This document shows positions 8,853-17,168 of a DNA stretch of 64,000 nt, in pieces. The DNA comes from Rhizobium sp. (GTDB taxonomy: Bacteria > Pseudomonadota > Alphaproteobacteria > Rhizobiales > Rhizobiaceae): the NCBI GenBank assembly GCA_002796995.1, contig PEKW01000005.1, positions 394,806-458,805 of the forward strand, read 5' to 3'. The notes under the pieces are model-generated. The model had not been told where the DNA came from. It saw only the letters and a list, made by a program, of their open reading frames with translations, and did no database searches. A program made the translations under genes and the position numbers. Position 1 is the first letter of the stretch, and the number at the start of each line of letters is the position of its first letter.

Positions 8853-8993
8853 CTCTCTTACATAATACGCAGCCGGGCCATGCGAAAGGGGAAAGGCGCG
8901 CGCCGCCTCGGGAAATAAATCGATGATTACCGAGAGTTCTTAAGGCCGCCGTCACATGTTATCATGGCAATACAGACGTTTTGGGAGGGACGA

Positions 8994-9782
8994 ATGGAAG
9001 AACAGGTCATTCAGACGGCATTGCCGCCGAAGATGCGGATCAACCGGCTCGAGATCAAGGATGTCACGGGGGCGCTGGCCGAAGGGGTCAGGGACTTCCG
9101 CCGCTTTCCCCTGTTCGGCCTGTTCTTCGGCGGCATCTATGCGCTCGGCGGCCTCTTCATCGTCGTGATGCTCAGCCTCTACCACCAGCCGTGGATGATC
9201 ATCCCGGTCGCCATCGGCTTCCCGCTGATCGGCCCCTTCGTCGCCGTCGGCCTCTATGAAATCAGCCGCCGGCACGAGCGGGGCGAGCCGATCAGCTGGC
9301 GCGGCGTGCTCACCGAAGTCTTCCGCCAGCGCGAGCGGCAGCTGTCCTGGATGGCCTTCGCCGTGCTCTTCATCTTCTGGATCTGGATCTACCAGGTGCG
9401 ACTGCTGCTCGCCCTGTTCCTCGGCTTCAAGATCCCCGCCTCGCTCGCCGCCTTCGCCACGGTGGTGACCACGACGCCCGAGGGCATGCTGTTCCTGATG
9501 GTCGGGACCCTGGTCGGCGCCGTCATCGCCACCGTGCTCTTCTCCCTGACCGTCATCTCCATGCCGCTGCTGCTCGACCACGACATCGATTTCGTCACGG
9601 CGATGCTGACCAGCATCCGCACGGTGGTGGAGAACCCCGTGCCCATGCTGACCTTCGGCCTCGTCGTCGCGGTGACTGCGTTCCTCGCCCTGCTGCCTTT
9701 CTTCGCCGGCCTGTTCGTCGCGCTGCCGATCCTCGGCCACGCCACCTGGCACCTCTATCGCCGCGCCATCGCCTCGGAGTGA
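8994..9782 (+). CDS. DUF2189 family integral membrane protein
   Basis: A 262-residue polytopic inner-membrane protein with about five to six hydrophobic segments and the DUF2189 opening (RINRLEIKDVTGALAEGVRDF, then a pair of membrane segments and LYEISRRHERGE). Function unknown; some relatives are annotated as possible cytochrome oxidase-associated proteins without strong proof. The ATG at 8994 has GGGAGGGA at ideal distance; an in-frame ATG ten codons earlier has no ribosome site. It is monocistronic and divergent from the small gene at 8694. Confidence 0.85.
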   Translation: MEEQVIQTALPPKMRINRLEIKDVTGALAEGVRDFRRFPLFGLFFGGIYALGGLFIVVMLSLYHQPWMIIPVAIGFPLIGPFVAVGLYEISRRHERGEPISWRGVLTEVFRQRERQLSWMAFAVLFIFWIWIYQVRLLLALFLGFKIPASLAAFATVVTTTPEGMLFLMVGTLVGAVIATVLFSLTVISMPLLLDHDIDFVTAMLTSIRTVVENPVPMLTFGLVVAVTAFLALLPFFAGLFVALPILGHATWHLYRRAIASE

Positions 9783-9894
9783 ACAGCCGGACCGGGCGGT
9801 GCATTCGACATCGTCCGGTCTTTAACGGAGAGAGCGACTCTGCTAGTAATATTATCCGTTGCTTAACCACTATTTGAGATCATCTAGACGCGAG

Positions 9895-9911
9895 ATGACC
9901 GGTTCGGTCAT
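9895..9911. promoter_or_regulatory. Perfect 7-bp dyad upstream of the chemoreceptor gene
   Basis: ATGACCG and its inverted copy CGGTCAT are separated by GTT. It sits about 110 nt upstream of the mcp start codon in a 239-nt gene-free gap. The size and spacing suit a dimeric repressor or activator site, but no regulator can be named. Confidence 0.3.
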
Positions 9912-10021
9912 TCGGACATAACGTCCACCGGGACGGGTTTCTCTTTTCCTCGGGCCTCTGCATGCGAAACGGAATCGCCGATGCGCAGCATCGGTGAACA
10001 GCTGGGGCATTGGGGAGGCGC

Positions 10022-11992
10022 ATGCTAGGATTTATTTCGGGAAGTGGCCTGTCGGTCCGTCAGAGACTGATGACGCTCGGCGCCGCGACGTCCCTCGGCA
10101 TTGGTTCGATGCTGGCCGTCGGCTGGTACGAGAATGCGCAGGTCGATACCGCCCTCACCCGGGCCCTGGCAATGCAGCGCGATGTCGAACAGCTGAACGA
10201 GATGCAGCTCGCCAGTTCCCGACTGGTTCTCGCCGCCATGGACACCATCATCGATCGCGGCGAAGGCGTCATCCAGAAGGAACGCGCCGAAATCATCCGA
10301 TCCGCCGCGACGCTCCTCTCCGCCGGCGCCCCCATCATGAAATCCCTCGCTCAGGAAACCGGCAATGCTGCCCTGGCGGAAACCTATGACGCCGACGTCG
10401 CCGAGATCGTCAAGGCGATCGAGGTCGACCTCAAGCGCCTGGTCGAGACCGGCGCGCCCGAAGCCGATTATGCGGCCATCGACGATGCCATCGACGGCGC
10501 CGGCGACCGGCTGTCGGCTACGCTCGATCAGAGTGCCGCCCTCGCCGGCCAGATCATGCAGGCGAGCGTCGAAGGCGCGACCGCAAGAGCCGGCGCCTCC
10601 CTCTATATCCAGCTCGGCCTCGGCCTGCTCGCACTCTGCACCACGCTGCTGCTCCAGGCCGTCCACGGCAATGCCATCGTCAACGGCATCCGCGCGGTGC
10701 GCTCCGCCATGCAGCGCGTCCTCGACGGCGATCTGGAAACCGCCGTCCAGGCGAACGACCGCCGCGACGAGATCGGCGAAATGGCCCGCTCCGTCGACGT
10801 CTTCCGCAATGCCGCCGTCGAAAAGCGCGCCCTGGAATCCTCGTCCGCCGAAGCCAGCCAGCGCAACGAGCAGGAGCGCGAGGCCCGCGCCGCCGCGATC
10901 GCCGCCGACAATGCCGCCGTCAAGCGGGCCGTCGACCAGCTGGCGCTTGGGCTGAACCGCCTCTCCGAAGGCGATCTGTCGGTGACCATCGCCGAAGCCT
11001 TCCCGGGCGACCTCGAACGCCTGCGTGCCGACTTCAACCAGACGACCAACCGCCTGCAGAGCGTGATGGGCGAAATCGCCTCGAACAGCTCCTCCATCCG
11101 CGCCAACGGCCTGCAGATGCGCAGCGCCGCCGACGATCTCGCCCGCCGCACCGAACAGCAGGCGGCGTCACTGGAAGAAACCTCGGCCGCGCTGGACGAG
11201 ATCACTGCGACCGTTCGCAACGCCACCGAGCGCGCCGAAGAGGCGAGCCACATGGTCGACAACGCCAAGGTCTATGCCGAGAAGTCGGGTTCGGTCGTCA
11301 GCGACGCCATGGCCGCCATGGAACGCATCGAGGATGCCACCGGCGAGATCGGCAAGATCATCAACGTCGTCGACGAAATCGCCTTCCAGACCAACCTGCT
11401 GGCGCTGAATGCCGGCGTCGAAGCCGCCCGCGCCGGTGAAGCCGGCAAGGGCTTTGCCGTCGTCGCCCAGGAAGTGCGGGCGCTTGCCGGCCGTGCCGCC
11501 GAAGCCGCCCGCGACATCAAGACCCTGGTCGGTCGTTCCAGCGCCGAAGTGAAGACCGGCGTCGAGCTGGTCACCGCCGCCGGCGAGGCCCTGCACCGCA
11601 TCGGCGAGGACGTGCTGCGCATCAACGAGCATGTGAAGTCGATCGTCACCTCGGCCCGCGAGCAGTCGGTGGGCCTCAGCGAAATCAACTCGGCCGTCGG
11701 TCAGATGGATCAGGTCACCCAACAGAATGCCGCCATGGTCGAACAAACCAACGCGGCCAGCCACACCCTTGCCGGCGACGCGGAGAACCTCTCGCGCCTC
11801 GTCGGCCAGTTCAAGATGACCGGGAGCGCCTATGCCGCCCCCGTTCAGCTGCAGGCGGCCAGCGCCGCCTCGCTGCCGAAGCCGTCCCCCGCGAAGAGCC
11901 TGATCGACAAGGTCGCGGGGACATTCAACCGAAGCGCTGTCGCCCGCGTCGCAAGCCAGGGCGCCGCAGCCGAAAACTGGGAAGAGTTTTGA
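10022..11992 (+). CDS. Methyl-accepting chemotaxis protein with NWEEF tail
   Basis: A 656-residue inner-membrane chemoreceptor. Membrane segments at about residues 15-36 and 193-213 enclose a small, mostly helical periplasmic domain of about 155 residues. A HAMP domain (about 214-267) and a second HAMP-like segment (LSEGDLSV...PGDLERL, about 310-345) follow, then the kinase-control region with hairpin tip [22 protein letters not shown]. The last five residues are NWEEF, close to the NWETF tail that recruits CheR/CheB in enteric receptors. The ATG at 10022 follows GGGGAGG. It is coupled to cheW, whose start lies two bases after the stop. The ligand is unknown. Confidence 0.92.
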   Translation: MLGFISGSGLSVRQRLMTLGAATSLGIGSMLAVGWYENAQVDTALTRALAMQRDVEQLNEMQLASSRLVLAAMDTIIDRGEGVIQKERAEIIRSAATLLSAGAPIMKSLAQETGNAALAETYDADVAEIVKAIEVDLKRLVETGAPEADYAAIDDAIDGAGDRLSATLDQSAALAGQIMQASVEGATARAGASLYIQLGLGLLALCTTLLLQAVHGNAIVNGIRAVRSAMQRVLDGDLETAVQANDRRDEIGEMARSVDVFRNAAVEKRALESSSAEASQRNEQEREARAAAIAADNAAVKRAVDQLALGLNRLSEGDLSVTIAEAFPGDLERLRADFNQTTNRLQSVMGEIASNSSSIRANGLQMRSAADDLARRTEQQAASLEETSAALDEITATVRNATERAEEASHMVDNAKVYAEKSGSVVSDAMAAMERIEDATGEIGKIINVVDEIAFQTNLLALNAGVEAARAGEAGKGFAVVAQEVRALAGRAAEAARDIKTLVGRSSAEVKTGVELVTAAGEALHRIGEDVLRINEHVKSIVTSAREQSVGLSEINSAVGQMDQVTQQNAAMVEQTNAASHTLAGDAENLSRLVGQFKMTGSAYAAPVQLQAASAASLPKPSPAKSLIDKVAGTFNRSAVARVASQGAAAENWEEF

Positions 11993-11994
11993 AA

Positions 11995-12459
11995 ATGAGC
12001 AATGCAATCAAGCAGTCCGGCGCCTATCTCGAGATCGTATCCTTTCATCTCGCCGAACAGGAATTCTGCATCGACATCATGGCGATCCGCGAAATCCGCG
12101 GCTGGGCCCCGGTGACCCCGATGCCGCATACCCCACCCTACGTGCTCGGCCTCATCAACCTGCGCGGTGCGGTGATCCCGGTCATCGACATGGCCTGCCG
12201 CCTCGGCATGAAGATGACCGAACCGTCGGAACGTGCCGCCATCATCGTCACCGACATCGCCGGCAAGCTGGTCGGCCTGCTGGTCGAACAGGTCTCCGAC
12301 ATGATGACCATCAAGGGCGAAGACCTGCAGCCTGCACCGGAAATCATTCCCGAAGAACAGCGCGCCTTCTGCCGCGGCATCGTCGCCCTGGAGAAGTCGA
12401 TGGTCTGCTTCCTCAATCTCGACACCGTCATTGCCGACGAGCTCGCCCAGGCAGCCTGA
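11995..12459 (+). CDS. cheW: Chemotaxis coupling protein CheW
   Basis: The 154-residue adaptor linking chemoreceptors to the histidine kinase CheA in the signalling array; cytosolic. It shows the CheW fold markers FHLAEQEFCIDIMAIREIRGW, VLGLINLRGAVIPVIDM and VGLLVEQVSDM. The ATG at 11995 is two bases from the receptor stop, so it is translated from the same message. This looks like a dedicated receptor-coupler pair away from a main che operon, since no cheA, cheY or cheR is nearby. Confidence 0.93.
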   Translation: MSNAIKQSGAYLEIVSFHLAEQEFCIDIMAIREIRGWAPVTPMPHTPPYVLGLINLRGAVIPVIDMACRLGMKMTEPSERAAIIVTDIAGKLVGLLVEQVSDMMTIKGEDLQPAPEIIPEEQRAFCRGIVALEKSMVCFLNLDTVIADELAQAA

Positions 12460-12485
12460 TCGCCTGAGCCTTTCGGATCTTCCCA

Positions 12486-12515
12486 CCCATAACCCGCTGA
12501 CGGCGGGGTTATGGG
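12486..12515 (+). terminator. Intrinsic terminator after cheW
   Basis: A 10-bp stem (CCCATAACCC with GGGTTATGGG), extendable by an inner GC pair, starts 27 nt after the cheW stop and is followed by CCGTTTTC, a weak T-tract. Confidence 0.7.
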
Positions 12516-12624
12516 CCGTTTTCGTGCATCCAGCGAAGGCGGCCTGCCGTGGCGCGGCCATTTTTCCGCCACGCCAAGGACACATTAAGTATCTGTAACA
12601 ATTAATTTATTAGACGATTTCAGA

Positions 12625-12649
12625 GGAACTGAATTGCCCTACCGACGTT
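12625..12649 (+). promoter_or_regulatory. EcfG-type (general stress sigma) promoter
   Basis: GGAAC, a 16-base spacer, then CGTT: an exact match to the promoter consensus of the alphaproteobacterial general stress sigma factor EcfG (RpoE2). It lies 55 nt upstream of the start codon of the small exported protein, leaving a plausible short leader. Confidence 0.65.
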
Positions 12650-12704
12650 TCTCCGGTGCATTCCCGACATGTCGAGAATGAAGAGTTAACCAAGGAGAAA
12701 CATC

Positions 12705-13034
12705 ATGAACAACGCTATCAAGATCGCCCTCGCTTCCGTGCTTGCCCTCGGTTCGGTATCCGGCGCAGCCTTCGCTCAGACCGCAGCCGTGATGACCGAG
12801 CAGACCGACGTCAGCGTCGTTCGTATCGACTCGCTCAACAACGATTCCGGCCGTAGCGAATACGACCGTCTGACCAAGCTGTCGGATGACACGTCCGCCA
12901 TGACCGAAGCCCAGGCGATGGTCACGGCTGATCCGATGCTGGTCGCAGCGCTCGAATCCAAGAACGTTCAGCTGAACAATGTCGTGCACGTTGAGACCGC
13001 GGCCAATGGCGGCAAGATCGTCTATGTCCGTTAA
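12705..13034 (+). CDS. Small exported protein, probably stress-induced
   Basis: A 109-residue protein with a clear signal peptide (positive start, hydrophobic core, cleavage predicted after ...GAAFA near residue 24). That leaves a mature periplasmic protein of about 85 residues, acidic in its middle and without cysteines. It recalls short secreted proteins found across Rhizobiaceae and carries no domain I can name. The ribosome site AAGGAG is strong and the gene stands alone. An exact EcfG-type promoter upstream suggests induction in stationary phase or general stress; this is inference. Confidence 0.8.
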   Translation: MNNAIKIALASVLALGSVSGAAFAQTAAVMTEQTDVSVVRIDSLNNDSGRSEYDRLTKLSDDTSAMTEAQAMVTADPMLVAALESKNVQLNNVVHVETAANGGKIVYVR

Positions 13035-13056
13035 GGCTGTCATCAGCCCAAACGAA

Positions 13057-13090
13057 TTGCGCTCCGAACTCGAAAGAGGTCGGAGCGCAA
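13057..13090 (+). terminator. Hairpin after the small exported protein gene
   Basis: An 11-bp perfect stem (TTGCGCTCCGA with TCGGAGCGCAA) and a 12-base loop begin 22 nt after the stop, followed by CTTTGTTCG. Probably a terminator, though the T-tract is interrupted. Confidence 0.6.
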
Positions 13091-13279
13091 CTTTGTTCGA
13101 ATTCGAGGCTGCAACCCCTCGACTGGCAAGACATGAACAGTCAACGAACACTTTGGGGTGATGTGAGCGTCTTCCGATGTCCTTTAGAAGCTTGCCAAAC
13201 TTTAGCCCCGGGCGAAAGTGACATCGTTCGAAAAAATGAACATTCGGGCCTTCGAAACTGACCAATTTTGGGCGCAATG

Positions 13280-13304
13280 GGAACCAGACGGCCGGATGGT
13301 CGTT
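13280..13304 (+). promoter_or_regulatory. Orphan EcfG-type promoter-like sequence
   Basis: GGAAC, 16 bases, CGTT on the plus strand. No plus-strand gene follows; a transcript would run into the 3' end of the minus-strand creA-like gene as antisense. It may be a chance match, since such a nine-base pattern is expected less than once to about once in a window of this size. Confidence 0.3.
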
Positions 13305-13323
13305 ATCACCGCCCCCCAGCGCC

Positions 13324-13812
13324 TCAGGGCTTGCCGTTCGCCCAGGTGACCGGCTGACCGAACAGCGGCACGGTGGAGATCGCCATCTTGGCAGACCCGT
13401 CAACGACCTGGCGCGAGTGGATCAGGTAAATCAGCGTGTCGTTGGCCTTGTCGTAGATGCGGTTGACGACCAGCTGCTTCCAGATCAGCGACATGCCCTC
13501 GCGGAACACTTCCTCACCTTCCTTCGACAGGTCGATGTCGCCGATCTCGATCGGGCCGGTCTGGCGGCAGGCGATCGAATTGTTCGACGGATCCTCGAAC
13601 CAGTTGCCCTTGGACAGCCGGTCGATGATCGAGCGGTCGAAATAGGTGACGTGGCAGGTGATGCCCTTGATCTTCGGATCGCTGACCGCCTCGACGATGA
13701 TGTCGTTGCCGACCCAGTCGACGCCGACCTCACCGACGACCTCGGCAACGGCCGGAGTGGCAAGGGCCGAAAGAGCGACGGTGGCGGACAGGAGCAGGGA
13801 TCGGATCGACAT
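13324..13812 (-). CDS. CreA family periplasmic protein
   Basis: A 162-residue protein with a signal peptide (cleavage near residue 23, ...ATPAVA) followed by the CreA-family sequence: VGNDIIVEAVSDPKIKGITCHV, ACRQTGPI and SLIWKQLVVNRIYD. The mature protein has two cysteines (GITCHV and IACRQT) that could form a disulphide. E. coli CreA has no firmly established role. It is monocistronic, with 49 nt between its start and the exonuclease gene upstream. Confidence 0.88.
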   Translation of the reverse strand: MSIRSLLLSATVALSALATPAVAEVVGEVGVDWVGNDIIVEAVSDPKIKGITCHVTYFDRSIIDRLSKGNWFEDPSNNSIACRQTGPIEIGDIDLSKEGEEVFREGMSLIWKQLVVNRIYDKANDTLIYLIHSRQVVDGSAKMAISTVPLFGQPVTWANGKP

Positions 13813-13861
13813 GGCAAATCTCCAAGGATGACTGCAATCTAGATAAGGCCGGCTCGCCGCC

Positions 13862-14473
13862 TTACAAGGCCGGCTCGCGCTTGCGGATGCGCCGCACCGA
13901 ACAGGCGTCGTAGCCGCCGCGGTAGAGCCGGCCGACCGAAATCCCGACCCGCTCCGGCAATTCCGCCAGATGCACGGCGCCGGCCTCGCGCATCATCGCG
14001 ATCGAGGCGAGCGCACAGACCCGCGCATCGTCGGCGGCATTGTGATGCATGAAGGTGAGACCCAGATGCACGGCGAGGCTGTTCAGCCGGTGCGAGCCGA
14101 GCTGCGGCCACATGCGCTGGGCCATCTTGACGCTGCACAGATAGGACAGTTCCGGATAGGGCTGGCGATAGGCATCAAGCGCCGAGCGCCAGACCGAGAA
14201 GTCGAAGGCGGCATTGTGGGCGATCATCATTGCGCCTGAGAAATCCTCGGCGAATTCGTCCATCACCTCGGGAAACTCGGCCGCGTCCTCGACATGCTCC
14301 GGCCGGATGCCGTGAATGGCGATGTTGAACGGCGAGAACCGCATGGATTTCGGCCGGATCAGACGCTCCTCGACCCGCACAACCTCGCCGTCCTCGATCC
14401 AGGCAAGCCCGACCGAACAGGCGCTGCCACGCTCTTCGCTGGCTGTTTCGAAATCGATGGCGATGGTTTTCAA
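13862..14473 (-). CDS. DnaQ-like 3'-5' exonuclease (DEDDh)
   Basis: A 203-residue protein of the RNase T/DnaQ exonuclease fold. The four acidic metal ligands and the general base are visible: Asp7 and Glu9 (AIDFETA), Asp91 (HNAAFDF) and His144/Asp149 (HHNAADDA). It lacks the partner-binding tail of the replicative epsilon subunit, so it is more likely a stand-alone exonuclease in DNA repair or nucleic acid turnover. The C-terminal 30 residues are basic and could bind nucleic acid. The substrate is uncertain. Confidence 0.88.
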   Translation of the reverse strand: MKTIAIDFETASEERGSACSVGLAWIEDGEVVRVEERLIRPKSMRFSPFNIAIHGIRPEHVEDAAEFPEVMDEFAEDFSGAMMIAHNAAFDFSVWRSALDAYRQPYPELSYLCSVKMAQRMWPQLGSHRLNSLAVHLGLTFMHHNAADDARVCALASIAMMREAGAVHLAELPERVGISVGRLYRGGYDACSVRRIRKREPAL

Positions 14474-14726
14474 GGGGAACGACTCTTCGGATTGTGGGTG
14501 CTGTCCGGTTCATAGGGCTTCCCGTCGGGCGAAGCAAATATGACATATGCCCGCGGCAGCGCCGGCTGGCCGGTCCTCGCATCCGCATTCGCCCGCATTT
14601 CTCGCCTTTTGCAGCCATCCCCCTATACAATTCGGCGTAAGCCGGGTAGGAACGCCCCAAACATACCCGCAATCGGCGGGCGCGGTGCATTGGCCCGCTC
14701 CACATCCAATTCGAAAGACTTACTCC

Positions 14727-16811
14727 ATGACAGAATTCAACGGCATCGTAGCGCCGATCGCAGAGGCATTGTCCAAGCGCGGTTATGCGACGCTGACCCC
14801 GGTGCAGCAGGCCATGCTCGACCCGGAACTCGAAGGCAAGGACGCACTGGTCTCGGCCCAGACGGGCTCGGGCAAGACGGTCGCCTTCGGCCTCGCCATC
14901 GCCCCGACGCTTCTCGCCGGCGAAAACCGTTTCGGCCGCGCCGGGGCGCCCCTGGCGCTCGCCATCGCGCCGACCCGCGAACTGGCCATGCAGGTCATGC
15001 GCGAACTGGAATGGCTCTACGAGAAGACCGGTGCCGTGATCGCATCCTGCGTCGGCGGCATGGACGTGCGCAACGAACGCCGGGCGCTCGAACGCGGCGC
15101 CCACATCGTCGTCGGCACGCCGGGCCGCCTGCGCGACCACATCACCCGCCGCGCCCTCGACCTCTCGGGCCTGCGCGCCGTCGTGCTGGACGAGGCCGAC
15201 GAAATGCTCGATCTCGGCTTCCGCGAGGATCTCGAATTCATCCTCGACGCCGCACCCGACGACCGCCGCACGCTGATGTTCTCGGCCACCGTGCCGCGCT
15301 CGATCGCCGACCTCGCCAAGAGCTATCAGCGCAATGCCAAGCGCATCGAGACGGTGTCGGAAAAGAAGCAGCATGTCGACATCGAATACCGCGCGCTGAC
15401 GGTTGCCAATCCCGATCGCGAGAACGCCATCATCAACGTGCTGCGCTTCTACGAAGCCCGCAACGCGATCGTCTTCTGCTCGACCCGCGCCGCCGTCAAC
15501 CACCTGACGGCCCGGCTGCACAATCGCGGCTTCTCGGTCGTGGCGCTGTCCGGCGAGCTTTCGCAGAACGAGCGCACCCATGCGCTGCAGGCCATGCGCG
15601 ACGGCCGGGCCCGTGTCTGCATCGCCACCGACGTCGCCGCCCGCGGCATCGACCTGCCCGGCCTCGAACTCGTCATCCATGCCGACCTGCCGACCAATTC
15701 GGACACGCTGCTGCACCGTTCGGGCCGCACCGGCCGCGCCGGCAACAAGGGCGTCTCGGCGCTGATCGTGCCGATGAGCGCCCGTCGCAAGGCCGAGCGC
15801 CTGCTGTCAGGCGCCAATGTGCAGCCGACATGGGTCCTGCCGCCTTCGGCCGACGACGTCCTGGCCCGCGACGACGAGCGGCTGCTCGCCGATCCGGCCC
15901 TGTCGGAGAAGATCAACGAAGACGAAGCCCCGTTCATCGCCACCCTGCTGGCGACCCACGGAGCCGAACAGGTGGCCGCCGCCTTCCTGCGCCTGCAGCG
16001 CGGCAATCGCTCGGCCCCGGAAGACCTGATCCCGGTCAGCCTCGACGCCGGCGCCAAGCGCCGCGAGCCGGACTATGCCAATCCGTCGAGCCCGGCGACC
16101 AAGCCGCGCTCGGATTTCGGCGCCAGCACCTGGTTCTCGCTCTCCGTCGGCCGCCGCCAGAGCGCCGAGCCGCGCTGGCTGATCCCCATGCTCTGCCGCA
16201 ACGGCAACATCACCAAGGCGGTGATCGGCGCGATCAAGATGCAGCCGGAAGAGACCTTCGTGGAGATCGCCGAGAGCGGCGTCGACGGTTTCGTCGAAGC
16301 GATCGGCCCGAACAAGACGCTGGAGCGCGGCATCATCGTCAAGCGCCTGGATGGCACGCCGGACTTCAGCGCGCCGCCGAAGGAGCGCCCGGTGCGCGAC
16401 GCCAAGCCCTTTGCCGAGAAGAAGCCCTACGAAGGCAAGAAATCCTACGACGACGCGAAGCCGCAGGGGGACAAGAAGCCCTGGGTCGAGAAGCGGGCCG
16501 CAGCACCCGCGCGCGGCGCAACGGACGACCTGGCCCAGGCCGATGCCGAGGTCTGGGGTGCAGCGCCGGCCAAGCCCGCCCGTGACGACTGGAGCAACGA
16601 CAAGCCCGCCTTCAAGAAGAAGCCGAAGGGCGCCTCCAACGCCTATGACAAGCCGGCAAAGCCCGACTGGGCCGGCAAGCCCAAGGGCGACAAGCCCGCC
16701 TATGCGGCCAAGGGTGACAAGCCGGCCTATGCCGGCAAGCCGAAGGGCAAGTTCGACGATCGCGGCCCGGCATCGGGTCCGAAGAAGAAGAGCTTCAAGC
16801 CCAAGGGCTGA
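14727..16811 (+). CDS. DEAD-box RNA helicase with DbpA-type C-terminal domain
   Basis: A 694-residue ATP-dependent RNA helicase. Core motifs appear in order: AQTGSGKT, PTRELA, GTPGRL, DEAD, SAT, then ARGID and HRSGRTGRAG in the second RecA lobe. A DbpA/CsdA-like RNA-binding domain follows (WFSLSVGRRQ...PEETFVEIAE), then about 100 residues of lysine/proline-rich low complexity with a duplicated GDKPAYA unit. It likely acts in ribosome assembly or cold-shock RNA unwinding. The ATG at 14727 lies at the point where helicase homology begins; the frame is open further upstream without homology. A terminator follows directly. Confidence 0.92.
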   Translation: MTEFNGIVAPIAEALSKRGYATLTPVQQAMLDPELEGKDALVSAQTGSGKTVAFGLAIAPTLLAGENRFGRAGAPLALAIAPTRELAMQVMRELEWLYEKTGAVIASCVGGMDVRNERRALERGAHIVVGTPGRLRDHITRRALDLSGLRAVVLDEADEMLDLGFREDLEFILDAAPDDRRTLMFSATVPRSIADLAKSYQRNAKRIETVSEKKQHVDIEYRALTVANPDRENAIINVLRFYEARNAIVFCSTRAAVNHLTARLHNRGFSVVALSGELSQNERTHALQAMRDGRARVCIATDVAARGIDLPGLELVIHADLPTNSDTLLHRSGRTGRAGNKGVSALIVPMSARRKAERLLSGANVQPTWVLPPSADDVLARDDERLLADPALSEKINEDEAPFIATLLATHGAEQVAAAFLRLQRGNRSAPEDLIPVSLDAGAKRREPDYANPSSPATKPRSDFGASTWFSLSVGRRQSAEPRWLIPMLCRNGNITKAVIGAIKMQPEETFVEIAESGVDGFVEAIGPNKTLERGIIVKRLDGTPDFSAPPKERPVRDAKPFAEKKPYEGKKSYDDAKPQGDKKPWVEKRAAAPARGATDDLAQADAEVWGAAPAKPARDDWSNDKPAFKKKPKGASNAYDKPAKPDWAGKPKGDKPAYAAKGDKPAYAGKPKGKFDDRGPASGPKKKSFKPKG

Positions 16812-16837
16812 TCGCCCCTCGAATGTAGTTTTACGAG

Positions 16838-16867
16838 AAGGCCCGCGCATTGCCATGCGCGGGCCTT
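16838..16867 (+). terminator. Intrinsic terminator after the DEAD-box helicase
   Basis: A 13-bp stem (AAGGCCCGCGCAT with ATGCGCGGGCCTT) with a TGCC loop, 26 nt after the stop codon; the stem's own TT is followed by TGCG. Confidence 0.8.
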
Positions 16868-16917
16868 TGCGTTTGAAGCCTCTTCCGCTCGACGGTCACC
16901 GATTGCGGTCGTGGCTT

Positions 16918-17010
16918 TGCCCCTCACCCTGCCCGACCGGGGTCGAGCCGCGTGTCTCGACCCGTCCTTCGCCCCCCGCAGGCGGGGAAAGAGTATCCCG
17001 AGCCAGCCCC
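16918..17010. repeat. Palindromic intergenic repeat
   Basis: Within the 357-nt gene-free gap 16812-17168 this block carries GGGTCGAG and its inverted copy CTCGACCC (16940-16963), then CCCCGC and GCGGGG around 16975-16986. The style, including the CCCTCACCCTGCCCG lead, fits dispersed palindromic elements between rhizobial genes. The remainder of the gap holds the helicase terminator and an EcfG-type promoter; I see nothing else in it. Confidence 0.45.
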
Positions 17011-17113
17011 ACCCTATCGCCGGCATGGCCCGGCCGACACTGCCGCCCGCGCCCACGTCTTCGGCAACGACGGCAAGCGCGGCAAGGACGGCACCGATGG
17101 CAGGGCCGCCAAG

Positions 17114-17138
17114 GGAACAATTGCCCCTCCGCCGCGTT
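17114..17138 (+). promoter_or_regulatory. EcfG-type promoter of the TIGR02587/TIGR02588 operon
   Basis: An exact GGAAC-N16-CGTT match, 30 nt upstream of the ATG at 17169. Position and direction suit transcription of the two membrane protein genes from a short leader. Confidence 0.65.
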
Positions 17139-17168
17139 GTCGAGCGCGCAAGAATGGAGCGGGGCGGT

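Noticed and set aside
13417..13842. 141-residue plus-strand frame as target of the orphan EcfG-type motif
   Set aside because: It is the complement of the creA-like gene and has no independent support.
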